From contig OW568874.1 of the NCBI GenBank assembly GCA_938743325.2, positions 124,001-188,000 of the forward strand: 64,000 nucleotides of DNA, written 5' to 3'. Positions 20,059-30,600 of this stretch are shown piece by piece (within the stretch, counting starts at the first letter, position 1; each line of letters opens with the position of its first letter). This stretch comes from Pycnococcus provasolii. Taxonomy: Eukaryota; Chlorophyta; Pseudoscourfieldiophyceae; Pseudoscourfieldiales; Pycnococcaceae. The position numbers and the translations under genes are program-made. The notes under the pieces are model-generated. The model was not told the DNA's origin. It saw nothing but the letters and a program-made list of their open reading frames with translations, and did no database searches.

Positions 20059-20270
20059 ATGTTATTCTTTTTTCAGATGCTGCTGTCTGTGATGAAAGGC
20101 CCGGGGAATGACAAGTCTAAGTTACCCGGGGAAATACAGCACCCCCTGGCGCCTGGGAAGGGAAGGGGATTTGGGGGAGATATTTTTGCGCCGTCACCCC
20201 GGGCCCGGGAGAACTTAGACCCAGGCTCGGGATCACAATCACACTCCTCCTCTTTTCCCTGAGCCTCGTG
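20059..20270. promoter_or_regulatory. Shared promoter between the peroxidase and EF-Ts genes
   Basis: The 212-base gap between two divergent start codons carries an interrupted inverted repeat. GTCTAAGTTACCCGGGG (about 20115-20131) is mirrored by CCCGGGCCCGGGAGAACTTAGAC (about 20197-20220). GGGCCC/CCCGGG motifs of this kind recur near other starts in the window. It probably drives transcription both ways. Confidence 0.55.
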
Positions 20271-21356
20271 ATGATGTTCTCGACGCCATTGTTGTCTTCA
20301 TGTTCACGCCACGTTCTGACTCGTTGGAAAGGCCTGCCTCCGCCTTTGTCGTGCCTACGCCTCCTATCATCGTCCGCATCCGCTTTCGCAGCCAGTGCGG
20401 TCGACTTAGCGTCGATCAAGGAACTCAGAGAAAAATCTGGCGCGCCCATCTCGGACGTCAAGGCGGCTCTGCAAGCCGCGAACGGACAGATGGACGCGGC
20501 GTTCGACGAACTGCGCAAAAGAGGACTCGCGGCGTCGAGAAAGAAGGCGGGACGTGCCGCCACAGAAGGCGTCGTCGCCATCGCCACCGAATCGGACGGG
20601 TCGGCAGCCGCAGTCGTCGAACTCAACTCCGAAACGGACTTCGTCGCGCGAAACGATAAGTTTATCAGCCTCGCGCGGTCGCTGGCACAGCACGCGCTCG
20701 CGCAGACGCCTGAGGGACACGTCGGAGAACTCGACGCAGAAGCGCTGCGAGCGAGCACAATCACGGGAGGAAATCAAACCGTCGCTGATACCGTCATCGA
20801 GGTGGCGGCGACCGTGCGCGAAAATTTGCAGTTCCGTCGGGCGTGGGCTGCGCGGCTCAGCGGAAGCTCGCTGATTGCCACCTACGTTCACGGGAAAATC
20901 GAGCCTGACATTGGCAGAATCGCTTCCGTCGTCGCCTTAAGCCCCGCGGCGGATGCGAGTGCATCCGCAGACAACGCGTTGGCGCTTGCAAAAGATCTTG
21001 CCATGCACGCATGTGCGGTGAAGCCGCTGTACGTGCGCGAGTCGGACGTTCCGCAGGCGGTGCTGGATGCGGAGCGTGCCATTTGCGTCGAGAAGGCGAT
21101 TGCGGATGGCAAGAATCCCGACCGCGCGGAGAAGGTTGCGGACAAGAGCATGAAAAAGTATGCGGAGGACATCTGCCTGCTCAACCAGAAATTTGTCAAG
21201 GATATGTCAAAGACAGTGTCTGCGGTGCTAAAGTCTGACGCCAAGGGCTGGTCGCTTGAGAATTTTGGCCGCATCGAGGTGGGCGAGGGCATGGAGAAGG
21301 CGAGCACGGACTTCGCGGCGGAGGTGGCAAAAACGGTGGCAGATAGTGCTAAGTAA
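20271..21356 (+). CDS. TSFM: Elongation factor Ts, organellar (361 residues)
   Basis: EF-Ts regenerates GTP-bound EF-Tu during translation. The first in-frame ATG is at 20271; a GTG just upstream is not a likely start. The N-terminus (MMFSTPLLSSCSRHVLTRW...LRLLSSSASAF) is rich in Arg/Ser/Leu like a mitochondrial targeting peptide. A UBA-like segment follows (IKELREKSGAPISDVKAALQ), then the core with NSETDFVARNDKF, the hallmark EF-Tu contact region, and the later VALSPAADAS and YAEDICLLNQKFVKD parts. Length and order fit bacterial-type EF-Ts with a presequence. Mitochondrial rather than plastid location is inferred from the presequence only. Confidence 0.93.
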   Translation: MMFSTPLLSSCSRHVLTRWKGLPPPLSCLRLLSSSASAFAASAVDLASIKELREKSGAPISDVKAALQAANGQMDAAFDELRKRGLAASRKKAGRAATEGVVAIATESDGSAAAVVELNSETDFVARNDKFISLARSLAQHALAQTPEGHVGELDAEALRASTITGGNQTVADTVIEVAATVRENLQFRRAWAARLSGSSLIATYVHGKIEPDIGRIASVVALSPAADASASADNALALAKDLAMHACAVKPLYVRESDVPQAVLDAERAICVEKAIADGKNPDRAEKVADKSMKKYAEDICLLNQKFVKDMSKTVSAVLKSDAKGWSLENFGRIEVGEGMEKASTDFAAEVAKTVADSAK

Positions 21357-21846
21357 CGTTTTCTTTGTGAATGTTTTTTTCTTCGAATTTAAAACTATTA
21401 ATTCAAGATTTGTGTCTTGTTCAGACGTCGACGTGTCCGAATGGACCTGCTACACCCTCGGGAGGTGCCTGATTCAAGTTGTTGGCGCCTCAACACGCGA
21501 TGGTGCCGTCGACACGAAGCGCGATCGAGTGTTCATGGCCCCCTGCCCACGTCACCTGTGCGTGTGCAAGTTTTTGCATCATCGAATGCGACTGGACGAC
21601 AACAACCACACGTCACTACTTCAAGGCAGATCACACGTGGACTTGAGGGGGAGCACAACGACGCGTCGACGACGGCAACGACAACAACGCAACACCATAC
21701 CACCTCAGGAGGGCATTATTACTTGAGGGGGAGCACCGAGCACACCGATGGAGTGCGATGCTCGCGCACATGCTGAGGGGGAGTGAGACGGTAGAGCGTC
21801 CTAACCCCTAATCCCCAATCCCTAACCCCAGATTCCATTCCTGTAA
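21357..21846 (+). other. Intergenic region with possible copia-retroelement debris and telomere-like strings
   Basis: No gene is supported. Three GAGGGGGAG strings (about 21646, 21725, 21775), two of them inside ACTTGAGGGGGAGCAC, resemble the polypurine tract that follows the pol stop codon of plant copia elements. The first is preceded by an in-frame KADHTWT-stop. No LTR boundary is recognisable. At about 21799-21831 there are CCTAACCCCTAATCCCC-type telomere-like strings. Confidence 0.3.
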
Positions 21847-21880
21847 TCATTCTATTTTTCCGTCCAACTCTATCACCTCG

Positions 21881-21920
<40 letters not shown>

Positions 21921-22208
21921 CGGACGCCGCCTCGCTCGCCGCAATTGCCGCGCTCGCCGCGACCGAGGCGCGGGGGAGCAGGGCTTCTCGCTCATCGTGA
22001 TGATGGCGACGGTGGCAGTTGGGACAAACTGCCACCCCATTATCCTCGTGGGTCGCCCCCCCCCCCCCGCCCATCCATCATCATGATGGAATTCTACGCA
22101 ATCCCTGGTTAGGGGTTTGTAGCAAAAAAAACAAGTGTTCATTTGCCTCATGATAATGGACAATTTTTGATTTGCTGTAAAAAAGCGACGGCTGTCGCGA
22201 GCGGCCAT
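21847..22208 (-). pseudogene. HNH endonuclease-like gene, frame broken in a poly-C run
   Basis: Starting at ATG 22208 (MAARDSRRFFTANQKLSI) the frame gives CFFCYKPLTRDCVEFHHDDGW, then breaks at a run of 13 C at 22056-22068. The other half continues in another minus-strand frame with EDNGVAVCPNCHRRHHHD and an Asp-rich tail. Joined, these give the CxxC...EFHH...N...CxxCH arrangement of HNH nucleases. The homopolymer makes a sequencing error as likely as a real frameshift. The poly-Asp tail, encoded by (GTC)n read on the minus strand, is unusual for the family. Function could be homing or DNA repair; I cannot tell. Confidence 0.6.
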
Positions 22209-22360
22209 TATTATTGGAGGACTATTTGGGTGGTCAGAAGGAACACCCAAGCTCACGACTTCCCCGTTGAAGGTCCACACCAACCGTTGCTCCGTCCAAG
22301 ACAAAACACGACAACGTCACGTCGCCTCTTGTACACCTCCTCCCCTCCCTCCTCCCTCCC

Positions 22361-22391
<31 letters not shown>
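22361..22391 (+). repeat. Poly-C run of about 30 bases
   Basis: An uninterrupted tract of C follows CCTCCCTCCCT. On the opposite strand it is a long G-run able to form G-quadruplexes. It lies upstream of both the HNH-like gene (-) and the proline-rich gene (+). Length may be inexact because such runs are hard to sequence. Confidence 0.85.
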
Positions 22392-22618
22392 TTTGATGGC
22401 GCCATGAACGCCATTGTGTGTTCGCGCGCGCTCATGTGATGTAAAGGTTTTTCGTGCGCGACCGGGATCCCCACCTCCCCTCCCACTTTAATATAACCAC
22501 CTACTACGGAAAAGGATCTGCGACGGATCCCCTACGGAACAACGGTTTTTCTTCTGATGTCCTTTTTTTACGATTCCAAATTATTCCAGCACGCAGTCGT
22601 ATTAGCATTTAGCATTAG

Positions 22619-22639
22619 CATTAGGGTTAGGGTTAGGGA
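22619..22639 (+). repeat. Short interstitial telomere-like repeat
   Basis: Three consecutive TTAGGG units lie about 115 bases upstream of the proline-rich gene. Similar AACCCTAA or AACCCCTAA strings recur in other promoters of this window, so a regulatory telo-box role is at least as likely as a healed break. Confidence 0.6.
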
Positions 22640-22753
22640 ATGCTCTCAATGGCTTCCCTCCTTCCCTCCCTGCTTTTGCCTACTTTTTTACTTTTTGAGT
22701 TGTTCACTCACTCCACTCACTTCACTTGAGATTTTTTTTTGTTGTGCGTGCTG

Positions 22754-25700
22754 ATGATGATGGTGAGGAGCTGGGATTGCTGGCTCGTCGTCGTCGGCAT
22801 GGGCACGGTGTTGATGATTCTCCTACTACTACCATCACTACCACCTGCTGCTGATGAGGTAGTTGGGCTCGCCACTACTACCCCCCTGGATCCTAAGATT
22901 AAGGACTTGCTGGCAAATGATGAGATGATGGTCCACGGACGACGTCTGCACTTCTTCTCGTCTTCTGGTGGCGGGTCGTCGTCTAGTGGCGGCAGCAATC
23001 GCAGAAACAGGAGGAGGAGGAGGAACGGGTCGTCATCGCCGCCATCGTCGCCAGTATTTGCGTCGCAACAACAAGAACCATCCCTCATCATCCCGCCGAT
23101 AGCGACAGGAGGATTCACAGCTCCACCACCACCATCTTCGCCACCACCGGGATTTGGTGATTTTTTTGGCGGTGCAAGTCCACCTGCGATGCAACCGCAG
23201 ACTCAGCCGCCGAGTTTCAGCAGTGACTTCTTCGGTGCATCGCCGCCATCGTCGCCAGTATTTGCGTCGCAACAACAAGAACCATCACCATCTTCGCCAC
23301 CACCGGGATTTGGTGATTTTTTTGGCGGTGCAAGTCCACCTGCGATCATGCAACCGCAGACAGCTCCTCCACCACCATCATCGCCACCACCGGGATTTGT
23401 TGGTGGACTCTTTGGCATTGGAAGTCAATCTGCGACGCAGACTCAGCCAGCGACAGGAGGATTGACAGCTCCACCACCACCATCATCGCCACCACCGGGA
23501 TTTGGTGGTGGACTCTTTGGCATTGAAAGTCCACCTGCGATCATGCAACCGCAGACAGCTCCTCCACCACCATCATCGCCACCACCGGGATTTGGTGGTG
23601 GACTCTTTGGCATTGGAAGTCCACCTGCGACGCAGACTCAGCCAGCGACAGGAGGATTGACAGCTCCTCCACCACCATCATCGCCACCACCGGGATTTGG
23701 TGGTGGACTCTTTGGCGGTGGAAGTCCACCTGCGATCATGCAACCGCAGACTCAGCCGCCGCCGTCTTCGATCTCACAACCGCAGATTCAGCAGCCGCCG
23801 CCGCGTGTTGGTGGTGGAGATTTCTTCGGCAGCGACTTCTTCGGTGCACCTGGGACTGGCAGCGCATCTCCTCCTCCTCCTCCTGCTCCGGCTCCTCCTC
23901 TGACACCGCGACCGCCGCCGCCGGCTCCGGCTCCTCCTCCTCCTCCTGCTCCGGCTCCTCCTCCTCCTCCTGCTGCAGATGAGGAGAATAAGCCAGATCC
24001 GCCAAGACCGCCATTCGGCCTGACACCGCGACCGCCGCCGCCGGCTCCGGCTCCTCCTCCTCCTCCTGCTCCGGCTCCTCCTCCTCCTCCTGCTGCAGAT
24101 GAGGAGAATAAGCCAGATCCGCCAAGACCGCCATTCGGCCTGACACCGCGACCGCCGCCGCCGGCTCCGGCTCCTCCTCCTCCTCCTGCTCCGGCTCCTC
24201 CTCCTCCTCCTGCTGCAGATGAGGAGAATAAGCCAGATCCGCCAAGACCGCCATTCGGCCTGACACCGCGACCGCCGCCGCCGGCTCCGGCTCCTCCTCC
24301 TCCTCCTGCTCCGGCTCCTCCTCCTCCTCCTGCTGCAGATGAGGAGAATAAGCCAGATCCGCCAAGACCGCCATTCGGCCTGACACCGCGACCGCCGCCG
24401 CCGGCTCCGGCTCCTCCTCCTCCTCCTGCTCCGGCTCCTCCTCCTCCTCCTGCTGCAGATGAGGAGAATAAGCCAGATCCGCCAAGACCGCCATTCGGCC
24501 TGACACCGCGACCGCCGCCGCCGGCTCCGGCTCCTCCTCCTCCTCCTGCTCCGGCTCCTCCTCCTCCTCCTGCTGCAGATGAGGAGAATAAGCCAGATCC
24601 GCCAAGACCGCCATTCGGCCTGACACCGCGACCGCCGCCGCCGGCTCCGGCTCCTCCTCCTCCTCCTGCTCCGGCTCCTCCTCCTCCTCCTGCTGCAGAT
24701 GAGGAGAATAAGCCAGATCCGCCAAGACCGCCATTCGGCCTGACACCGCGACCGCCGCCGCCGGCTCCGGCTCCTCCTCCTCCTCCTGCTCCGGCTCCTC
24801 CTCCTCCTCCTGCTGCAGATGAGGAGAATAAGCCAGATCCGCCAAGACCGCCATTCGGCCTGACACCGCGACCGCCGCCGCCGGCTCCGGCTCCTCCTCC
24901 TCCTCCTGCTCCGGCTCCTCCTCCTCCTCCTGCTGCAGATGAGGAGAATAAGCCAGATCCGCCAAGACCGCCATTCGGCCTGACACCGCGACCGCCGCCG
25001 CCGGCTCCGGCTCCTCCTCCTCCTCCTGCTCCGGCTCCTCCTCCTCCTCCTGCTGCAGATGAGGAGAATAAGCCAGATCCGCCAAGACCGCCATTCGGCC
25101 TGACACCGCGACCGCCGCCGCCGGCTCCGGCTCCTCCTCCTCCTCCTGCTGCAGATGAGGAGAAGAAGCCGGACGACGACCCTGTCAACACGAAACCGGA
25201 GGAAGACGGGGCTACTACTAGCGACGGCGCTGGTGACGACGACGGCGACAAGTCCTCTGACAAAGACGGCAAGCAGACCGGCCCATCTGGCCGCAATCCG
25301 TTCGGGCGCGACGATGCTGCTGACGACGAGACCGAAAACAAACCTTCTGACGACAACGACCCTGTGAACGAGAAGCCAGAGGAAGACAGCGCTAGCGACG
25401 GCGACAACGACAAGCCATCTGACAAAGACGGCAAGCAGACCGGTCCATCTGGCCGCAATCCGTTCGGGCGCGACGATGCTGCTGACGACGAGACCGAAAA
25501 CAAACCTTCTGAAAACGACGACCCTGTCAACACGAAGCCGGAGGAAGACGCCGCTAGCGACGGCGACAACGACAAGCCATCTGACAAAAACGGCAAGGAG
25601 TCCGACCGATTCGACCGCCGCTTTCCGTTCAGCCGTGACCGCCGCGACGACAAAGAAGACGATAATAACCTTGATCTCCTCGACCGATTGATTGACAAAT

Positions 25701-27634
25701 CGAAGGACGACGACACGAAACCGAACGACCTGGACAAGGATGGCGACGGTACGATCTTGGATCGTTTGCCCCCGCCCAAAATTCCAGAGCTTGGCAAAGA
25801 CAAGGACAAGAAGGACAAGAAGAAGGACAAGAAGGACAAGGACACGTGGTCGAGACGGCGGTTCTGGGACCAGCAGTGGAATGTGAAAGAAACCACCACC
25901 TGGAGGAGAAACAAACGCTGGAACAACCGCTGGAATAATAACCGCTACGACTACTACTACAGGCCGGTGGTGGTGCTGCCTCCTGCTGTGGTCGTTTCGG
26001 GTCCTCCGGTTTATGTCGCTCGACCACCAGTCGTAGTCGTGGATATTGCACAGCTGGTATGGGCGTCCTGGGTCACATATGCTGCTGCTTCGTCGTACCG
26101 GTGGTTGACATCGGTTGTTTGGCCAAGCTGGTACAGCGTGAATTCACAGGTTCTTCTGGAAGCAACGCAAAAATACAACCAAGGGCAGCTCGCACAGACA
26201 GGCACGACTTACTACAGCGCCAATGATTACGCCCCTGCGAAGCCTCCTTCTGCACAACAGCCTTCTATTATTGACGAAATCGCGACAATCGGCGGGGGCA
26301 TCGATGCCGCAGCCGCTCCATCACCACCCCCCATCACCATAGACAATGATGTACAAGCTGCAGGAGTAGGCGACGCGAGTAGTCCAACAACAACGACGAC
26401 GGTCGGAGGCATCGATGCGACTCTGTATGCTTACTGGAATTCAAACAGCTCCACGTACGAGACAGAGTGCAGCGGGGGGTATGCAATTTGCACACCCGTC
26501 GCTTACGATCCAGATTCTGCAACGTATTATGCTTTAGATGATGAGACTCAGCAGGAGGAGGATGGCGATGTATTGGAAGCAACGACACCGCAGCGGTTCA
26601 CCTACTACGATGCGGACAGTGCAAATTACACGTACGACAAGTGTGCCGCGTGCGTTCCAGTGGTATATGATCCCCTTACGTCACGGTATCATGTCACAGG
26701 CGTTACGTCAACAGAAGCAGCACCACCACAAGAGGACTTGATCGACGCATTCGTCACAGCGATGGGTGAGGTGGTAAATAACGAACCGGAGCCGGAACTA
26801 CTAGCGGACGACGATGATGCGGAGGAGGTGGTGGTGGTGGAGGCTAGCAATGGCAGTGGCACCAAAGTCCCTTCAATCGTCGGACTCGAAGGACTTAGCG
26901 ACGAGTTTCTAGCTGTTGTCAAACCGTACCTCGACCGCGACCTCTTTTATGATGTGGATCGTCAGTCGTACTCTACAATAGGATGCGATAGCTGCCTACG
27001 CGTGCAGTACGACGTGGTCACGGGTGAATTCATCGTGTACGATGGGCAATTTGGTCTTCTTCCACAACTTGCACCTGCACCTGAGACGGACGACTTGGAG
27101 GAGGACGACTTGGAGGAGGAGGAGGAAGAAACTATCGAAGTTTCCTCTGGTGAAGAAGATTCTCCCACGCTCATTGATCGATACGCTTTCCTCTTCGCCG
27201 CAACGAATATTTCGTCGCCTACGTCCTCACAGTCTCCATCGACGGTGTTCGCCATAACGAACGATGGCGTGTCCGAGACTCTCTCTTTGTGGTACGGCGA
27301 GGAGGCTGCATCCAACATCACCTCACTTGTACAATCACTGAATAGCGAGGATCTTACACGTCTCCGACGTCGGCTGCTTCATACGGTGGTGCCTCAGAGC
27401 GTGCGTCTTCAGGATGTAGCTGAGGCCACGAGCGTGACGCCGCTGTGCGGTCCTCCGCTATCGCTGATACCAGGCTCTTTCTTCACGGTCGGTGGTGCTG
27501 GTAGTGGTGCTACCGCGTCGGTCGTGCTCGCGGACGTACCAAGCGGATCAGATGGATTTTTGAATGTGCTTACGATCGTCCCTGACCAAGATTTAGGAGT
27601 CGAGCAGGTAGATGAATGGCTTTGCACCGAGTAA
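22754..27634 (+). CDS. Secreted proline-rich repeat protein, cell-wall or surface type (1626 residues)
   Basis: The first ATG is 22754; an upstream TTG is not a likely start. A hydrophobic signal sequence (VVVGMGTVLMILLLLPSLPPA) is followed by an Arg/Ser stretch, a zone of PPPPSSPPPGFGGGLFG repeats, and then a block of 40-residue repeats of Pro/Ala with an ADEENKPDPPRPPFGLTPR core (nt 23901-25155). Acidic repeats (GPSGRNPFGRDDAADDE) and a basic Trp/Tyr segment (WRRNKRWNNRWNNNRYDYYY) come next. The last third has three Cys-pair modules with following YDP or YDV and Tyr residues (CSGGYAICTPVAYDP, CAACVPVVYDP, CDSCLRVQYDV). The layout suggests a hydroxyproline-rich extracellular protein, perhaps cross-linked through Tyr. 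I recognise no enzyme domain. Confidence 0.8.
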   Translation: MMMVRSWDCWLVVVGMGTVLMILLLLPSLPPAADEVVGLATTTPLDPKIKDLLANDEMMVHGRRLHFFSSSGGGSSSSGGSNRRNRRRRRNGSSSPPSSPVFASQQQEPSLIIPPIATGGFTAPPPPSSPPPGFGDFFGGASPPAMQPQTQPPSFSSDFFGASPPSSPVFASQQQEPSPSSPPPGFGDFFGGASPPAIMQPQTAPPPPSSPPPGFVGGLFGIGSQSATQTQPATGGLTAPPPPSSPPPGFGGGLFGIESPPAIMQPQTAPPPPSSPPPGFGGGLFGIGSPPATQTQPATGGLTAPPPPSSPPPGFGGGLFGGGSPPAIMQPQTQPPPSSISQPQIQQPPPRVGGGDFFGSDFFGAPGTGSASPPPPPAPAPPLTPRPPPPAPAPPPPPAPAPPPPPAADEENKPDPPRPPFGLTPRPPPPAPAPPPPPAPAPPPPPAADEENKPDPPRPPFGLTPRPPPPAPAPPPPPAPAPPPPPAADEENKPDPPRPPFGLTPRPPPPAPAPPPPPAPAPPPPPAADEENKPDPPRPPFGLTPRPPPPAPAPPPPPAPAPPPPPAADEENKPDPPRPPFGLTPRPPPPAPAPPPPPAPAPPPPPAADEENKPDPPRPPFGLTPRPPPPAPAPPPPPAPAPPPPPAADEENKPDPPRPPFGLTPRPPPPAPAPPPPPAPAPPPPPAADEENKPDPPRPPFGLTPRPPPPAPAPPPPPAPAPPPPPAADEENKPDPPRPPFGLTPRPPPPAPAPPPPPAPAPPPPPAADEENKPDPPRPPFGLTPRPPPPAPAPPPPPAADEEKKPDDDPVNTKPEEDGATTSDGAGDDDGDKSSDKDGKQTGPSGRNPFGRDDAADDETENKPSDDNDPVNEKPEEDSASDGDNDKPSDKDGKQTGPSGRNPFGRDDAADDETENKPSENDDPVNTKPEEDAASDGDNDKPSDKNGKESDRFDRRFPFSRDRRDDKEDDNNLDLLDRLIDKSKDDDTKPNDLDKDGDGTILDRLPPPKIPELGKDKDKKDKKKDKKDKDTWSRRRFWDQQWNVKETTTWRRNKRWNNRWNNNRYDYYYRPVVVLPPAVVVSGPPVYVARPPVVVVDIAQLVWASWVTYAAASSYRWLTSVVWPSWYSVNSQVLLEATQKYNQGQLAQTGTTYYSANDYAPAKPPSAQQPSIIDEIATIGGGIDAAAAPSPPPITIDNDVQAAGVGDASSPTTTTTVGGIDATLYAYWNSNSSTYETECSGGYAICTPVAYDPDSATYYALDDETQQEEDGDVLEATTPQRFTYYDADSANYTYDKCAACVPVVYDPLTSRYHVTGVTSTEAAPPQEDLIDAFVTAMGEVVNNEPEPELLADDDDAEEVVVVEASNGSGTKVPSIVGLEGLSDEFLAVVKPYLDRDLFYDVDRQSYSTIGCDSCLRVQYDVVTGEFIVYDGQFGLLPQLAPAPETDDLEEDDLEEEEEETIEVSSGEEDSPTLIDRYAFLFAATNISSPTSSQSPSTVFAITNDGVSETLSLWYGEEAASNITSLVQSLNSEDLTRLRRRLLHTVVPQSVRLQDVAEATSVTPLCGPPLSLIPGSFFTVGGAGSGATASVVLADVPSGSDGFLNVLTIVPDQDLGVEQVDEWLCTE
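23901..25155 (+). repeat. 120-bp coding minisatellite, ten identical copies plus a shortened last copy
   Basis: TGACACCGCGACCGCCGCC recurs every 120 bases from 23901 to 25101 (11 starts). By eye the ten full units are identical base for base, including third codon positions; the last lacks about 30 bases. This means very recent expansion or gene conversion. Opposite-strand frames of 456 and 712 codons over this region are artefacts of the repeat. Confidence 0.93.
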
Positions 27635-27687
27635 TACGAGATTCACAATTGTTGTTTTTGTTTGCATGTCCAAACTAAAATCATATG

Positions 27688-30600
27688 TTACAAGTTGTAC
27701 GCACGCCCGTGTTCCCGTCCGATACAGGATCTTGCACGGGCGGCTGCGCTAGCCTCGAGGCGCGCTCCAAGGTAGATATCCGACGGGGGAACGGGCGTGG
27801 ACGACGCCTGCTCACCGCCACCGCCGCCACCACCGTTCGCCACCACGTTGTTCGCAAATGCCTCGATCCAGAGAGCATCGCGACGCTGCAAGCTGACACC
27901 GAGCCGAATACGCGCGCACTCCAGGTGCAGAATGTGGTGGCGGTCCAACGAGCCGTTGCCTCTTCGGAGTGCGTCGAGCATGAGCGCTGAAAGCTCCTCC
28001 TCCGCCGCATCTGTCGTCAACGGTGCCGCCGCGCTTCTAGCACCCTTGCTATTTGCATCGGGCGAAAGAGCGAAGCGTGGTTCGTCCTCGTCGGATGGCC
28101 CGCACAGAGCGGTCGAAAGTTTCGACGGATCAAGTTCAGGCGCCATGCTGACATCACCATGCAGTTCCAACGTGGGAAGAGTGGTGGGGCCAGGGGATTG
28201 ATGTGGGATCATCAGCCTCACAATCATCTGAGTTGCCAGCGAGCACGAGATGGACACTCCTGTGGCGCCGCGACGATACGCAGCACCCGCTAGCATGGGA
28301 TGCAGCACGCCTTGCGTGGGTGAGGGCAGGGCCCCAATCGCGATGCCCACGTTCGGAAATGCGGGCGCCGACGATGCACCGTTTGAGGCAGGATGCTGCT
28401 GCTGCTGCGGTGGCTGCGGAGGCGGTGGCGGGCCATCGGCACTCCCCGTGCTCCAGAAGGCACCTGGGTATACATGCACGGTTGCCGTGCCCGTATTCAG
28501 CTCCGAGGTGTACGGTGCACCAACGAGAGGCTCGAACTGTGCACACCCATCGCGACGTGCCTGAACGCCAACCACACGTGCCATCGACGTAGCCGCCGCA
28601 CCTCCCACCATCGTATCCATCGCACCCACAATCGAAGGCCCTATGCGAATCGCACGCACGTGACAAGGGCACGGCAAGGTGAATTTCACCTCGACGACAA
28701 CGCCGCCAGCCGCGGTCTGCGGCGAGACGCGCACATGACACGTTGCAAGCCCGCCGCGAACATCATTTGCAAATGGCGGGGAAGTGCACTCGGCTTCTTT
28801 CCAATTGTCATCACCATCACCATCCTTCGCAGCCTCGGTGGGCAGCGGAGACGGAGGAGCGCGCACCAGCAACGACAGCCGAGGCATCAGCTGCGCGCGT
28901 CGATTGTACAGCTCCCCATCAAGTCCAAGGAAGCTGCGCATGGCGCGGTGCCGCTTGCCATCCACTGTGAGGTTCAGGTACCGCCGCTGCAGGCTGATGC
29001 TCACATTGCTATTCGCCAAGCTAGGACTGCTCATCACAGCCGGGGCTGGGGCTGCCGTGTCTGGCAAGAAGTGGCTCTTGTCCGAGATTACGGTTGCACC
29101 GAGGTCGGAGGTTAACGCGTCGACGGAAAACGCGCGCCTGCCTCCCAGAGGCGTGCTCGGCGGACTGCCGGCGGCGGGCGCCATGTGCTGCGTCGAAGGT
29201 GGCGTTCCCACGAACGCAGACGAGGACAGCTTCGACGACGGCGCCGGCGTTGATGAACCAAGCAAGAGACTTGACGACATGTCAACGGCACCCCCGAAGG
29301 CTGAAGCTGCCGGCGGGGTTGCGATTCCAGTTGCCGCGACGCCCACCGTGCCCGATCCCGACCCCTTGTCCACCATGCGAATTGCCATCGTGTGCATCGC
29401 CTTGGAGGCGGTGTAGAACATGGCATGTACATCACCACTCTTGAGAAATAGACTCACAAGGCTTGAAAGCAGGCTGGCGTCAATGCGCTGGCGGAATGCG
29501 TCAAAGCTGAGGTCGAACCAGCTGTACGGCTCGTCCTGCGTGGATGGCGGCGCTGGCGGTGGAGTTGGAGGCGGCGGCGGAGCAGGTGGCTCCCAGCTGG
29601 TTGTTTTCGTGTTGTGATCGATGTAAAACGGGCGACCAGTGACCGAATCAATGCGCCGCTCAAAACCTGGAGGCAGCACCGCCTTGGTGGCGGACGGTGG
29701 CGCGTTGTTGCCCACGGCACTTGACGACGACGCGCTTACGCTCGAAACGCCAACAGTTTTCGCGAGCTCGACAAGGTACTGCACAGCCACGTAGAACGAC
29801 CCTGCGTTGGTTCGGTCGAGGCTATCGGCGCAGTTGAATCTGAAGGTGCCACTTTGTCGGGTGGTCACCTCGTTGCGCGTCAAATTCGCCCAAAGAGCAC
29901 GACCACTGCTTCTTCCACCGCCACCACCACCTGAGGATGCCGAATCGCCGTCCACGAGTTCGACACATGAAAATTCCGACTTGCCAGACGAGAATCCAAT
30001 CTTCTGCGCGTCATCGCGAACGGATGCCCACAGCGCCTCCACGGTCGTCTTCTCACCAAGCCGCTTCGTGTACTCGTGCCAGTCGAAATTTCGCACCACA
30101 ACGCCGGTGCATGGCCTGGAAGCGACTTGAAACGCCTCGGTGAGTTTCAACTCCGGCTTTCCAGGAACACAGCGCAGCATGTTGACGCAGCTTACGAGCG
30201 GCGCATCGTCGTCGGGCGGGTTGGAAGCGCCAGGAAGCGCAAGGCGAGCGAATCTTCGACTCACACGACTGAAGTACTTGTCCGTGCCTCTCGCGTAGTC
30301 GTCATCCACACGCAGCGCCGCCTCCGCGGCGGGATTTTTGATGTCCGCACCCCACCATACGGGCACGGATCCACGCCTCCAGACGTGCGATGCCCACGCG
30401 TACGACATTGTGGTGTCGTTGACGTGCTCAGCTCGCTCTCGCCACATGAGCAGCTCGCACTCCACCTCGTTGCCTGGCGCGTTTCGCTCATTCATGCCAC
30501 GCGCAAGGTACCTGGTGCCAGGATGAAAGCAGCTGCGTCGATTGAGCAGGAGCACGTGGAGGTACGGCCGGAACGCGCCGTCGTCGGACTCGGCGCTCGG

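Noticed and set aside
21357-21800. Complete copia retrotransposon downstream of EF-Ts
   Set aside because: Only polypurine-tract-like strings are seen; no LTR pair, primer-binding site or pol domain is recognisable.
23736-25926. Minus-strand frames of 456 and 712 codons (Glu-rich and Gly-rich) across the proline-rich gene
   Set aside because: They are read-throughs of the opposite strand of a stop-free 120-bp repeat; the plus-strand frame has a signal peptide, continues well beyond the repeat and has ordinary composition outside it.
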